This document shows positions 41,433-53,030 of a stretch of DNA of 64,000 nt, one piece after another; position 1 is the first letter of the stretch; the number at the start of each line of letters is the position of its first letter. The translations under genes and the position numbers were made by a program. Origin of the DNA: Rebecca billardiae RCC1528 (Eukaryota; Haptophyta). The stretch spans positions 1,488,001 to 1,552,000 of the forward strand of contig OZ251236.1 in NCBI GenBank assembly GCA_965240325.2, given 5' to 3'. The notes under the pieces were generated by a model. It was not told the origin of the DNA and made no database searches. It saw only the letters and a program-made list of their open reading frames with translations.

Positions 41433-44201
41433 ATGCGGCTGCGCGGCGAGGTGTTCGTCTGGCTGCAGGACCTCGGCATCCTCGAGCCCACCGACGCGCG
41501 CGAGCTGACCAAGCGCTCCGCCCTGCTGAGCGCGGAGGTGTCGTCGCTGTTTGAGAACGGCGTGCTGCTGCACGACACGCTCGACGCGCTCGGGCTGGCG
41601 AGCGACGAGCCGATCGGGCTGCGCGACGCGGAGACGCCCGTGGCGAAGCTGCACAACTGGAACGCGCTCATGCCGCTCCTCGCCGCCGCGGCCGTCCCCG
41701 TCGACACGGACACCAAGGTGCGCGCGCGGCGCGCGCGCGCGGCGCCTCGGCCGCGGCGCGGCTCGCCCACCGGCGCACGCGCCCCTCTCGCCGCGGCGCC
41801 GCGCGGCTCGCCCGGCCGCCCCCCGATCGCGCAGGCCCTCCTCGTCGCGGGCGACCAGGACGCCGTCTCCGAGCTGCTGCACCGGCTGTACGGCGCGCAC
41901 GCGCACCCACCGCCCACGCACGGCGCCGGCCGCAGCCACGGCCGCGAGGGCGACGCGACGCGAGCGCCGCGCGACGGCGCGCGCGGCGCGGCGGGCGGCA
42001 CGCGCGCGGCGGACGACGCGCTCTTCGCGCAGCACCCGCCGCACCCGTCCGCCGCCGAGCCGTCCGCGCGCGCGTCCGCGGCCGCGCGCGCCGCATCCGC
42101 GGCCGCGGCCGCGAGCGCTTCGAGCGCGGCGGAGCTGCTCGCGGCGGGTCTGGAGGTGGCGTGCGAGCTGGAGCGTGCGCACGCGCTCGCGCTCGCCTCC
42201 GCCTCGCCGCCCACGCAGCTCGCGCGCCTCCTCGCCCACGGCGTGCGCGGCCGGTACGAGCCGGCGGTGTGCTGGGCCAAGTGGGTGTTTGCTCACGCGC
42301 CGCAGATTGCGGAGCTGGCGCTCGAGGCGGAGGCGGAGGCGGAGGCGGAGGGCGGCGGCGAGGACGCGGAGGGGGGCGTGGCGCACGCGTGCGCCGCCGT
42401 CGGCGCCGCGCTCCTCTCGCACAACGCCGACGTCGTCTCGTGGGGCGCGCGCGCACTCTACAGGCTCGGCGCGGAGGCGCGCGCGCGCGGCGGCGCGCGG
42501 CCGCTGTGGCGCTACGCGGCCGGCGCGGCGCGCGGCGCGACGCCGTCGGGCGCGGCGGCGGTGGTCGCGGCGTGGCGGCGGCACCCCGACGTCCACGCCG
42601 CGGGCGGGCTGCTCCCGCTCCTCCCGCTCCTCGCCGGCGAGCGGCTCGGCCAGCTGCTGGCCGAAGGCGGCGCGCTCAGCGCGCACGCGCACGCGCACGC
42701 GCGCGCGCAGCCGCCGCGGCACGCTGCCGACGGCGGCGGCGGCGGCGGGCGGGCGGTGCGCTCCGTGCTGGAGCAGCTCGAGCTGTGCCTGGACGTGGTG
42801 CACGCGCTCTCGCTCGCGAGCGCCGAGCCGCCCAAGCCGCGCGCGGACGCGTCCGCCGCGCCGCGCGACGCGGCGGCGCGCGCGGACGGCGGCGGCGCGG
42901 CGGGCGGGCTTGCCGGGCTCTCGGAGCGGGCGGTGCGCTCGGCGGTGCGCGCGATGCTGCTCCTCGCGCTCGCGCACGCGCGCCCCACCGAGCGCGCCGC
43001 CGAGCCCTCCGCCGCCGCCGCCTCCGAGGCGTGCGCCGCCGTCGAGCTGCTCGGCTCCCTCTGGCGGTGGGCGGCGCCCTGGCTGCGCCAGCTGAGGCCG
43101 AGCGCGCCGCAGCAGCCGGCGGGCGGCGAGGGCGAGGGCGGCGCGGAGGGCGAGGGCGAGGGCGGCGCGCCCGCCGCGCCGACGGACGGCGTGAGCGCCG
43201 CGCTGGGCGCGCTGCGCGCCTGCTGCCGCGACGCCGCCCCCGGCGGGCGCATCTCTCTGTGCGCGCACGTGGCACTGCACGGGCTGCTCGAGCACTGCGG
43301 GCAGGAGGGGGGCGCGGGAGAGGGGGGCGGCGCGGCGGAGGCGGAGGCGGGCGGCCCGGCGCGGCTGCTCTTCAAGACGCTCGGCTTCTCGCTGATCGAG
43401 CACCACGCCTCCGCGCAGCTGCGCCCCGCGCTGCTGCGGCTGATGGCGTGCTCGGTGCGCCGCTGCCCGGCCCTGCCGGTCGGTCTGCTGCTCAAGCCGT
43501 ACTTGCGGCAGGGGGCGCTGTTCGGGTACGGCGCGGCGGACCTGCAGTTCCTGCTCGTGCTCGCGGCGCACCCCGCGCTCGGCGCGCGCCACGCGCTGCT
43601 CCTGCTCCACTTCTGCGCGAACGCCGCGCTGGGCGACGCGCTCCACGGCAGGCTCGCGACGCTGCCGCTGCTGCTGACCGCGCATCGGTTCGCCGCCGAC
43701 GCGGCGGTGTCGGACTCGGTGCTGGCGCTGGCGCACTCGGCGCTGAGCGGGCTGCTGCCCCCGCCGCACGGCTCCGCGCCGAGCGGCGGCGGCGGCACCT
43801 CCATCCGCGCCGTCCTCGCCATCGAGCTCGTCGCCAAACTGCTTCAGCTGCCGCAGCCCCACCTGTGCGCCGCGCTCGCGCCGATCGCGTCGCGCGCGGC
43901 CGCGGTGCACGAGGCGGCGGTGGGCCGGCCGCACGCGGGGCTCGGCGCGCTCGCGCAGATGGCGAGCGCGCGCCTCGCCGCCGAGGGCGCCGCCGCGCCC
44001 CACGCGCGGCCGGCGGGCGCGCCCGACGAGCCGGCCGCGCTCGCGCCGCCGGCCGCGCGCGGCGCGCGCGCGCAGGCGGCGCGCGCGGCCGGGCCCTCCA
44101 TCGAAGCGCTGCTCGATGCGCAGCTGCAGCTGAGCGGCGGCGGCGCGGAGGCGGTGGGCGGCGCGGCGGGGGCGGGTGCGCCGCCGCCGCCGCCGCCGCG
44201 C

Positions 44202-44232
<31 letters not shown>

Positions 44233-47212
44233 TCAGCCTCGCCGTGCCTCCGCACCCGCTGAGTGCGCTCGCGCCCGCCCCGCGCGCCGCGTGGGCGGCC
44301 GGCTCGGCGGCCGGCTCGGCGGCCGGCTCGGCGGCCGGCTCGGAGGGCGCGCCCAGCCCGCTGTCGGCGGCGCACCTGAGCCCGCCGATCGGCGGCGGCG
44401 GCGGCGGGGTGTACGGCGGCAGCGGGCCGCCCAGCCCGGCGCGCAGCGCGCGGCACGGCACGCCGGCGCACGAGCGCCCCGTGCCGCCCACCAGCCCGCT
44501 GGCGTCCACGCCAGGCCGGGCGGCCGTGCGGCGCGCCGTGCCCGCGGCCGAGCTGCGCTCGCTCGCCGAGGAGGAGGCGGCGGCGCGCGCGAGGGAGGCG
44601 GCGATCGGCGATCGGCTGACCGAGCTCGAGGCCATCCTGCACGGCGGCCACGGCGGGGGCGTCACCGCCGCGGGCGCGGCGGGCGCGGCGGAGGCGGCGG
44701 CGCGCGGCGTGCCCGCCGGGCGGGCGCGGCAGCAGGCTGCAATCGAGCGAGCGCGCGTCGCGCGCCTTGCAAAGCAGGAGAAGGTGGCGCTCGAGGCGGA
44801 GCGGCGCTCGCTCCGCTCGCAGCGCATCCGGCGGCGGCTGCGCCTCAAGTACGAGCGGGGCCACGTCGTGCCGCCCCATGCCGCCGCCGCCGCGCCCGAG
44901 CGCGGCGGCGCCGAGCACGGCTGGGGCGGCGCGGCCGAGCCCGCCGCCTGCTCGCCGCTCCGCGCGCAGCCGGGCGGCGCGCGGCCGGCGGGCGGCGGTG
45001 GGTACAGCGCCGCGTCGTACCCGCCGGCGCAGCCGCACAGGCGCAGCGCGGCCGCGCCCGCGCTGCCGCCGCTGCAGCCGCCGCACGCGCGGCCGAGCCA
45101 CGTGAGCGCGCCGCCACAGCCGCCGCCACCACAGCCGCCGCAGCCGCCGCAGCCGCAGCCGCCGCAGCCGCAGCCGCAGCGCGCGCGCGCGCCCGCGCCG
45201 CGCGCGCGACGCGCCGCCGCGCCGCCGCCGCCGCCGGCGGAGGTGGAGGTTGAAGCGGAGGCGGAGGCCGAGGCCGACACATCCGGGCGCGCCGCCTCGG
45301 TCGACGTTCTCGCGTCGCGCGGCGTGAACGGCGACGGCGCCGAGCGCGCGCGGCAGCGGCGGCTGCGGGGCGAGGCGGCGCAGCGCGCGGCGCGCAACGC
45401 GCGCTCGCGCAGGGGGCACTCCGCATCGCCGCCGCCCGCGCCGCCGCCCGCCGCGCCCGCGCCCGCGCCCAAGCCGCCGCCCAAGCGGCGCGTGCCCAGC
45501 CGGCCGAGGCAGCCGCCGCCCGCCGACGCGGCCGGCGCGCTGCAGCAGTCGCAGGTGTGCGCAGCGAGCGCGCGCGCCGACTTGCGCGCCACCCCGCTCC
45601 GCGCACGCCGGCTGCGCGCCACCCGCTCAGCCGCAGCGCGCACCGCTGCGCCCCTGCTGCCGCGTGCGTGCGTGCGTGCGCCGCGCCGCAGGACGGGGCG
45701 GCGCCAGCCGCCGCTGCGCCGCGCGCGCCGCGCGCCGCCAAGGCCGCGCCGCCGCCGGCCAACCGCGCGCCACCCGCGCGCGCCGCGCGTGCCGCCAAGA
45801 CCGCCGCCGCTGCCGACGCGCCGACTGCTGCCGGGTGCGCGGCGCCGCGCGCCCACCCGTGCGGCCGCATCGCGCGCCGCCGTCCGCGCGCGCTCACGCG
45901 CGCCGCCCCGCCCACCCGCCGCGGCGCACGCGACCACAGGGCGGCAGCGGCAGCGGCAGTGGCAGCGGCAGCGCAGGGCGGGGCGGGCGGCGCGCCCAGG
46001 CGCGCTCGCTCCAAGCCGCGCGCGGGCGGCGGCGCGCCCAAGGCCGCCAGCGCCGCGGCCGGTGGCGCCCAGAGCGCGACAGCGCCGGCCGCGGACGCGG
46101 CAGCGCCGGCGGCGGACGCGGCCGACGCACGCGCGGCCGGCGCCGCGGCGGCAGCAGCTGCAGAGGCCGCGCCCGACGCAGTGCAGCCCGCAGCGGCCGC
46201 GGCGGGCGGCGAGGGCGCGGGAGGGGGCGCGGGCGGCGCGGCAGACGGCGGCGCGGAGGGCGGCGGGGGCGCGGAGGGCGCGGACGGCGCGGCACAGCTC
46301 CCCTCGGAGGCAGATGCGGCGGCCGCCCCCGTGGACGCACTCGCCGCCGCGCCTGACGGTGCAATGGGCTCCGGCCAGGAAGCCGGCACCACGCCGCACG
46401 GCGGCGCGCACGCTGCCGCGGAGGGAGCCAGCGGAGGCGGCGAGGGCGAGGGCGCGCCCGCGGCGCCGGCTGAGCTGGGCGCGCCGGCCGACGCCGATGC
46501 CGAGGGCGCTGGCCCCAGCGGCGATGACGCCGACGAGGCGGCGGCCGTGCTGGCGGGCGCGGGCACAGCTGGGGCGCCGGCCGCTGCTGCGCCGACCGCG
46601 GAGCACGCAGCCGCCGAGCCCGCCGCATCGGCGGCGGCGGACAGCGCGGCGGCCCAGCCCGGGGAGGCCTGGGCTGAGGAGTCGGAGGAGGCGGCTGGCG
46701 CAGCACCCCTCGCGCCTGCTGCCGACGAGGCGGCGGACGAGGCGGCGCCTGCGGCAGCGGCGAGCGCGCAGCAGCAGCAGGGCGGTGGCTCGGGAGAGGG
46801 CAGCACGCCACCGGAGCCGCCCGCCCCATCGGCCGCCGAGCTCGCGGCCGATGACGGTGGCGGGGGCGGTGAGGGCGTCGCCGAGTCTCAGGCCGAGCCA
46901 ACGGCCGCGCCCGCTGCTGCATCTCGCGTGGTTGACGCCGCCGCAGCGCCGGCCGCCGCCGCTGGCGAGGTCGCCGCCGATGCGGCCGCAGAGGCCGAGG
47001 CCGCCGGGGCGCCGGCTGTGGGCGGCAGCAGCGCCGCCGGCGACGTTACAGTCGAGGCTCCGGCTGTCGCAGCGCCAGCGGCTGCCGGCGGCGCCGCAGC
47101 GTCCGGCGGCGCGGCCGCGGCGGGTGAGATAGAGGCCAGCGAAAGCGGTGAAGGCGGAACGGCCGACAACGCAGGGTCCGCAGCTGCAGCGCCGGCGGCG
47201 GGGGCGCCATGA
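41433..47212 (+). CDS. large NN-CH (calponin-homology-like) protein with Arm-like helical region
   Basis: Modelled exons 41433-41717, 41835-45554, 45692-45834 and 45940-47212 give 1806 aa. Introns: 117, 137 and 105 bp. The third (GTGCGC...CCACAG) is the least certain. The N-terminal ~130 residues match the NN-CH/SPATA4-SPEF1 type: LRGEVFVWLQDLGI, FENGVLLHDTLDALG, KLHNWNALMPLL, then AVSELLHRLYGAH after intron 1. This family binds microtubules and occurs in cilia and flagella. Residues ~150-850 are Leu/Ala-rich helical, armadillo-like (LLFKTLGFSLIEHHASAQLR, HALLLLHFCANAAL). A Pro-rich stretch, a basic coiled segment (EKVALEAERRSLRSQRIRRR) and a ~480-residue Ala/Gly/Glu low-complexity tail follow. 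A flagellar or cytoskeletal role is inferred from the N-terminal domain only. Confidence 0.7.
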
Positions 47213-47546
47213 TCGAGTGTGACCTGCATGCTGCCGAGCCCGTCAGCTGCGCCGCGAACGCGGCGAACGAGTAAGTTGCGTGCACAGCATAGCTAACTAC
47301 GTAGTCAGTGCTGATGAGCTTGGAAAGCGATTGGCCGATTGCCAATGCCAAGATTGAAGATGGCCACAGAATGATGGTGGTCTTGGCTCCAGCAAGGCTC
47401 CAGCGTGAACCGTCACCTCGGTCGGCAACCTGCCTCGGCAAATACCTCTCGGCAAATACCTTTCCGCCTCGCGATTCATCCGCCCACCTTCTTCCGGTCA
47501 GCAACGGGCGCGCCCTGCCGTCGTCGGTGACGGTCGGGCCGGCATC
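47213..47546. other. intergenic, 334 bp
   Basis: Lower-GC spacer between the NN-CH gene and the GST-like gene, which share orientation. No repeat recognised; presumably contains the GST-like promoter. Confidence 0.5.
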
Positions 47547-48440
47547 ATGCTACGCGCCGTATTGGCGTCCGCCCTGCGTGGGATCGGCGGCCTTGCGCGC
47601 TTTGTGACGAGCACGCTCGCGCCCGTGCTGCTCTGGCGCCCCGTCCTCGTCACCATTCCGTACTCGCACTACGTTGAAATCGCGCGGTGGTCGCTTGAAG
47701 CGTCGCGAGAGCCGTTCTGGGAGCTCAAGATCCCGTGCGGGCCGCACATGCTGTTCGTGCCCCCGTGGCGTTGCTTGTTCCGCGGCGGCCTGTCGAGTTC
47801 GGGGAGTGTTCCGGGCGGCAGCTCGACCGATCATGTCCCTGTCTTTCGGCGAGCGATGGGCGTGCCTGCGCTGTGCACGCGCGAGGGCACCTGCGTCTCG
47901 GAGTCGTGGCAGGTGCTCGAGCGGGCAGGCTTCGCCGTAGAGGATGCGTTCAAGAAGGTGCTCGACGACGAGCTCGGCCCCGACGTCCGGCTGCTCTTCT
48001 ACCACTACGTCTTCCAGGTCGACGGCCTGTACCGCCGCGTGCAGGCGTGCTCGTCGTGGAGCCCGGCCATGATGCTTTTCGATCTGATGGAGGCTGTGGT
48101 CGGCACGAGCGAGCTGCAGAAGGCGCTTGGCTCCAATGACATGGCGCGCGTGGACAAGGCGGAGGCTGACATGCGTGCGATGTTCGCCAAGGTGTCGCAG
48201 ACGCTCGAGGGCGCGCCCTACCTCGGAGCGGGCAGCGGCGCGCGCGAGTTTGGTGGCGCGGACCTCGCTTTCAGCGCGCTCGTCGGCCTGCTGGTGTGCG
48301 CGCCGCAGTACTCTGCTGGGGTCGTGCCAGTGCCCCGGCTGGAGGAGTGGCCGGAGCGGTTCCAGCGGCTCTCTAGGGATCTCGCATCGTGCCGCGCAGG
48401 GTGCCATGCGCTCAAGTGCTACGCTCGCCATCGTTTGTGA
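47547..48440 (+). CDS. glutathione S-transferase-like protein
   Basis: 297 aa, single exon. The N-terminal thioredoxin-like segment reads VLVTIPYSHYVEIARWSLEA, in which the usual catalytic position is a Ser/His/Tyr cluster. The C-terminal helical domain contains GAREFGGADLAFSALVGLLV, matching the conserved Asp-containing N-capping box of GSTs (AADLxFAAL). A hydrophobic, basic leader (MLRAVLASALRGIGGLARFV) precedes the fold and may target an organelle. Between the two halves there is an extra ~50-residue segment (PPWRCLFRGGLSSSG...). Likely a conjugating or peroxidase-type GST, but the substrate and class cannot be assigned. Base composition is somewhat less GC-extreme than its neighbours. Confidence 0.75.
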   Translation: MLRAVLASALRGIGGLARFVTSTLAPVLLWRPVLVTIPYSHYVEIARWSLEASREPFWELKIPCGPHMLFVPPWRCLFRGGLSSSGSVPGGSSTDHVPVFRRAMGVPALCTREGTCVSESWQVLERAGFAVEDAFKKVLDDELGPDVRLLFYHYVFQVDGLYRRVQACSSWSPAMMLFDLMEAVVGTSELQKALGSNDMARVDKAEADMRAMFAKVSQTLEGAPYLGAGSGAREFGGADLAFSALVGLLVCAPQYSAGVVPVPRLEEWPERFQRLSRDLASCRAGCHALKCYARHRL

Positions 48441-50799
48441 GTCCGAGTACTAGCAGCCGAGTACGCCGCCACCAAGCAGCATGACACAGTGCAGCGCGGG
48501 GCGGGCGCCCGCCGGGCCGCCGGGCGCCCGGGCGGGCGCGTGCGAAGCTGCGAGTGCGAGTGGTCGTCGGCTCGTCGCGTCGACCGCCGAGCAGCCGTCG
48601 CGAAGTACGTCGCGAGTCGCGAGTCGCGTCACGAGCGTATAGCGTAGCGCTTATACATACTCAACATACTGCTCACATCCGAGCACATAGACATAGTGGC
48701 TAGGTGGGTCCCTGGCGATTTTCCAGCGTTCTTTTAAACATTTACCGGGTTTTCTCGCCGGATTTCTTTTCGCGCGGGGCGCGGCTCGGGAAAATCGCCG
48801 GGCCGCCGGCCGAGGTCCGATCTGAACGCTCCCGACGATGTCGGAGCGCCTCTCCAGCGCGACCGAGCCGCCGTGTGTCGGGTAGACCACAGCCGACACC
48901 TATCGCGCGCTCGAGCGCTTTGCGCGTGCTCACGGATGGGATCCGTGGTCACACATCCCCCGCCTGGCACGTGCCCGCATGTTTGACTCTCGCCCGGCTA
49001 GACGCGTACAGACAACTTGAATCGATCGGCGGGTGTTCGACCCGTGCCTTCGAGCAGGGTCAGTTTTTGCCACATGCGGGTCAGGCGACGGGAGGCATGG
49101 GCCAGTATCGTGCTCGGGCATGCTCTTGACGCTCCCGCCATCTTGAGCAGCTCAACGCACCGTGAAGGTGACATTTGGGCTGCGCGCAAGCTGCTCGTGA
49201 GAACGCACGACAGCCAGCCCCGGGCTCTCGGGGAGTCATGTAAGCGATTGGCGACTTCCGAGAGGGTGTGTTTGGTGGGGGTTGGTACCAATCATCGACC
49301 AGCAGGCCTAGGATGGGTGCACTGAGGACTTGGGATGCTGAGAAGCCGCCGCGATGTGCGGCGAGCACGCCGACTTGCCATCCGTGTGCACGATCCAGCG
49401 CCAGGAAGATCAGCAGGGCCTTTGACAGCGGCAGCAGGCGCTCAGCCATCCTTCCCTATGCCGAGTGTGGGCATAGCCTGCGGTGCTCGAGGGTGGTCGC
49501 AGGATATGGGTCCATTCTTGACAGAACGCGGTCGCGTTGACAGGCGCGGGTGCCACCCCACGCTGTTGCTCCTGCCATCGGGTGGTCCCACTCGTTCCGC
49601 TTGTGGTCTGCGAAGACTCGTACTCAGCAACTCTACGGCTCGGCGTAGTAGCCCCCCAGACGCATGGCTGATGATTGCCCGGCACGTCCTCGTCGTCACG
49701 TTGGGTGTACTTGAGCGAGCGGAAGCCGCAACGTGATGGCTAGGCCAGCAGCTCAACCATCTGACGTCTCGCCGGCCAACTGGCTGAGTGCTCTCAGCCT
49801 AGCAGCAGCGTCGGTGAACCTATCGTATTGCTGCCTGGCGAGAAGATGGTAGGAGGCATCGTCGGCGGCATGGGCTGCAGCTGCGGTAGTCGTGGACTGG
49901 TGGCGGCCTCACGCGGGTGGGCATACGACGACCGGTGACACGCGGAGTACGAGCACGGAAGCCGCTGAACGCGGCAACTAGCTCCGGCGGTGGCGTTGGC
50001 TGATAGTCCAGCCTCGACGGCGGAGGGCTCCCGTGTGACGACGGTGGCATGCTCGGTGGCGGGCGATGGTGTGTGCCTCGGCACGCAGCCCGCCACAAAC
50101 ACTGCCACTCGCAGGCAGTCCGCCGGTTGCGGCCCGGGTTGCCTGTGTCCGCGTCGCTCCGGGCGCCTATTCGATGACCCAACAAACGTACCCACTTATC
50201 GGAACGAATTTGAATATATAGTGAACCGCACCCACGGTCAATATAAAGTGGGTAACACTCATACTATATACGGGTAAGTGGCTATATATAAAGTGGGTAA
50301 TATGCTCGATCTTGCTGTAGTTTGTTGGAGGTATCAGCGCACAGCATAGAGCCCCACTCTTTGCTTCATAAAATGGTTCGGTCGGGTGTCAACGGTTGCC
50401 AATAAGTCATTCCGATCGCATGTCGCCATCTAGCCACCATAACCATGAAGTAACGCTTCGCAAAATCTCTATGTGACACGACTGGCGCGGCGCGCGCGCG
50501 CTCGGCCGCGCGACGGCACGCGGAGTAGGTTTTGAGGTCGAAACTTTTGCTCCGCCCCGATGGGACGCATTTATAGCGTCGATTCTGGGTGAGAGACAAA
50601 ATCTAGGACGTCATTCTGAGTGCGCCAGAATATCGCCCCAGTTGGGAGGGACCCACCTAATGATACTATCATAGTCATAGTCATCTACTATCTAGGCGTC
50701 GTCTGCTACTTCGTCATGTCGTCATCGATCATCCGAGCAGGCGCAAAGTTGATGGCGCAGCAGACGTGATAGCCCCGCGACACTGATATGCTGATGAGG
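48441..50799. other. 2.36-kb gene-poor, lower-GC segment
   Basis: Many short overlapping frames on both strands (for example 49081-49449 minus, 49335-49736 plus, 49820-50185 minus) but none with a recognised domain or reasonable start context. 48960-50200 has a balanced composition unlike the exons and may be a decayed mobile element. 50213-50312 has TATAAAGTGGGTAA twice. A GC-rich inverted patch GGGCGCCCG lies near 48510-48536. Confidence 0.5.
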
Positions 50800-52617
50800 C
50801 TACCCGGCCCGAGCGCGCTTCCCGGCCCCGACCGCTCCGCCCGGGCCTCCCGGCGCAGCGCTCGCCGGCCGCTTCTTGCCAGCTGCCGGCTTGGGCACGT
50901 AGCTGGGGTCAGGCATCCACGCGCCGGCGCGAGAGTCCCAGAGCTTGCCAGCGGGCGCGCGGCCCCGTGGCCGCGGCACCCCGCCGTCCGCCGCTCGCCC
51001 CTTCGCCCCGGCCGAGGCGGCCGTGGGGCGCGCGGGGCCCGCGGCCTTGGCCTTTGGCTTGGCTTTGGCTTTGGCCGGCGCCTTGAGCTTCGGTGCCGAG
51101 AAGCTGGGCGCGGCCTGGATCCGACCGACCACGGCGTTGCCGCGGTAGCCCTCGGAGAAGGACTTGATCTTCACGTCGGGCCTGCCACCGCCGGGGCCCT
51201 CGAGCAGGTTGGCGCCGCCAGCCTCGAGCTTGCGCCGCAGCGTGGGCAGGTCGAGCAGAGCGACGTCCGGCCTGGCGCGCGCCTGGCTCACCTTGCTGCC
51301 GGTGAGTCGGGGGCGGGCGCGCGGCGCGCGGGGTGCATGAGCGGCGGCAAGGGGCGCGGGCGCCCCGCGCGGACGGCACGAGCACACCTGTACCCGGGCT
51401 CCTTGCCGACGAGGAGCATGGTCGTCTTGCCCGACACCGCGCTCGTCACTGCAGCGCGCGCGCACGCAGGCGCAAGGCGGGCAAGCGGGCGGGGTGGCGG
51501 GGTGGCGTGTGCTGAGCGCCAGCTGCGCGCGTCGCGTGGTGCGCGCCGCGGCGGCCGCGTGCACTTGGCGGGGCCGCGCAGGCGCACCTCGGCCGCCGAA
51601 CCGCTCGACGAGCGCGCGCGCCCGGTCCTTGCCCAGGTTGAGCCCCGCGCCGCCGCCCAGCTCGGGGAAGATGCCTGTGAGCACCACAGTCTGCCCGGCC
51701 AGCGCGTTGGAGGGCGGCGGCGCAGAGACGAGCGCGCCGCCGCTCGGGGCGGGCTTGGACACCGCGGCTGAGCCGGGCTTGGGCGCGGCCGCCGCGGGCT
51801 TGCTCGCGGCGGCGCCCTTTCCCGCGGGCGCGGGCTTGGCCCCCGCCCCCGCCGCCCCCGCCGCCCCCGCCTTGGCGCCCTTGGCGGCGCCGGGCTTGGC
51901 GGCTTTGCCCTGCAGCTTGGCCCAGTGTGCCTTGTTCATGCAGTGCGCCGCCACCTCGCGCAGCGCGGCCGCGGGGAGCGTGTCGATGCCGGCGAGCAGC
52001 ACCGCGCCCATGCGCAGCAGCGCCGCCTCGAACGCCGCCGGATCGGCACACGCCGCCGGGTCGGGCAGCCCGAGCCACACCTTGGCCGGCACGCGCCAGC
52101 ACGCGAGGTGGCGCCACCGGCCGTAAGAGCCCGACTCCTCGTCCAGCGAGCCGACGCGCACGGCGCCCTTGGCGATGAGCGGCATCGCGCCGCAGGTGTT
52201 GCCCGACGTGGCCTGGCACTTCGAACGGCCCGAGCGGGCGAGCTCCACCTTGTACGGCGGGACAGGCTCGTCCGCCGCCGCGGCGAAGAAGTCCCACGAC
52301 TGGAAGGACGAGCCTGCCGCGCTCGCCTCGGCGGCGCCAAAGCTGTCGGCCGTGGAGCGGTCGCGCGCGGCGAGGAGGGAGCTGACGGCAGCGCTGGCGC
52401 ACAGCTCGCGCAGCACCTCGAACGCCGCCTGGATCTCGCGGAACACCTCGGCGCTGCCGCCCTTGTCCGGATGAGCCTTGAGCACCACCTTGAAGTACGC
52501 CTTCTTCACGATGGCGAACTCGTCGCTCAGGCTGGCGCAGCCGGACAGGGCGGCCTGCGGGTCGGCCAGGCCGATCGTCACGAGGCAGGCGTGCACGGTC
52601 TTATTGCCGCTCGCCAT
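50800..52617 (-). CDS. J-domain + PARP-type zinc finger + BRCT protein (3 exons)
   Basis: Exons 52617-51588, 51448-51388 and 51295-50800 give 528 aa. Introns are 139 bp (GTGCGC...CTGCAG) and 92 bp (GTGTGC...CGGCAG). The J-domain is at about 1-85 with the HPDKGG motif (FKVVLKAHPDKGGSAEVFRE). A PARP-type zinc finger is at about 119-172: YKVELARSGRSKCQATSGNT, then C, KGAVRVGSL, and YGRWRHLACWRVP, with a CCHC ligand set and a wide first spacing (C-x7-C). After an Ala/Lys/Pro linker, an RFC1/ligase-type BRCT domain starts near 305: LAGQTVVLTGIFPELGGG, ALVERFGGR-VTSAVSGKTT, LLVGKEPGY-SKVSQARARP. Both splice joins restore this BRCT. The tail is Lys/Ala/Pro-rich, ending GGAVGAGKRARAG, likely nuclear. 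A role at DNA breaks or replication forks is inferred. Confidence 0.88.
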   Translation of the reverse strand: MASGNKTVHACLVTIGLADPQAALSGCASLSDEFAIVKKAYFKVVLKAHPDKGGSAEVFREIQAAFEVLRELCASAAVSSLLAARDRSTADSFGAAEASAAGSSFQSWDFFAAAADEPVPPYKVELARSGRSKCQATSGNTCGAMPLIAKGAVRVGSLDEESGSYGRWRHLACWRVPAKVWLGLPDPAACADPAAFEAALLRMGAVLLAGIDTLPAAALREVAAHCMNKAHWAKLQGKAAKPGAAKGAKAGAAGAAGAGAKPAPAGKGAAASKPAAAAPKPGSAAVSKPAPSGGALVSAPPPSNALAGQTVVLTGIFPELGGGAGLNLGKDRARALVERFGGRGAPARPRQVHAAAAARTTRRAQLALSTRHPATPPACPPCACVRARCSDERGVGQDDHAPRRQGARVQVCSCRPRGAPAPLAAAHAPRAPRARPRLTGSKVSQARARPDVALLDLPTLRRKLEAGGANLLEGPGGGRPDVKIKSFSEGYRGNAVVGRIQAAPSFSAPKLKAPAKAKAKPKAKAAGPARPTAASAGAKGRAADGGVPRPRGRAPAGKLWDSRAGAWMPDPSYVPKPAAGKKRPASAAPGGPGGAVGAGKRARAG

Positions 52618-53030
52618 GGGTGCGGGATGCTGCAGCGGCCGCGGGAAGCACGAGCGGACGAGCCGGAGCCTGTAGCCCTCGCGCGTCGGAGGAGTGACGG
52701 TTGCCACCTCGGGTCCGCGAGGTTGTCCTGTCCTCCGCACGGCGTCGCTTCGAACACGGCACGAATGTCCGATTTGACTTTCCAGATGACAGTGTCGATC
52801 TACAGTGCTGAGTGTCACTCTCGGCAAGGGAGTCACTCCCTTGCCGTGACTCCCTTGCTCTCGGGCTCTCTCTGTGTGTGTGTGTGTGTGACAGACTGTG
52901 TGTGTGTGTGTGTGTGTGCGCGCGCGCGTGCGTGTGTGCGTACGTGTGTGTACGTGTGTGTGTGGATGGCGGATGCGCCGCGCCGACGCCTCTGACGGGG
53001 GCTCCGAAGAGGACGGCTGGTGACGAAGTA
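52618..53030. repeat. (TG)n-rich spacer with a 25-bp palindrome
   Basis: Lies between the J/PARP-Zn/BRCT start and the stop codon of the downstream-facing esterase gene. Perfect 12+1+12 palindrome CGGCAAGGGAGT-C-ACTCCCTTGCCG at 52822-52846, followed by a third half-site ACTCCCTTGC. Interrupted TG repeats with CG/TACG inserts run 52871-52975. No gene. Confidence 0.75.

Noticed and set aside
48995-49060. GGTGTTCGACCCG resembling a tRNA T-arm
   Set aside because: Only a 4-bp stem and no matching acceptor, D or anticodon arms upstream.
49081-50185. Several 90-130-codon frames on both strands
   Set aside because: Overlap one another, lack domains and start context; treated as decayed or non-coding sequence.
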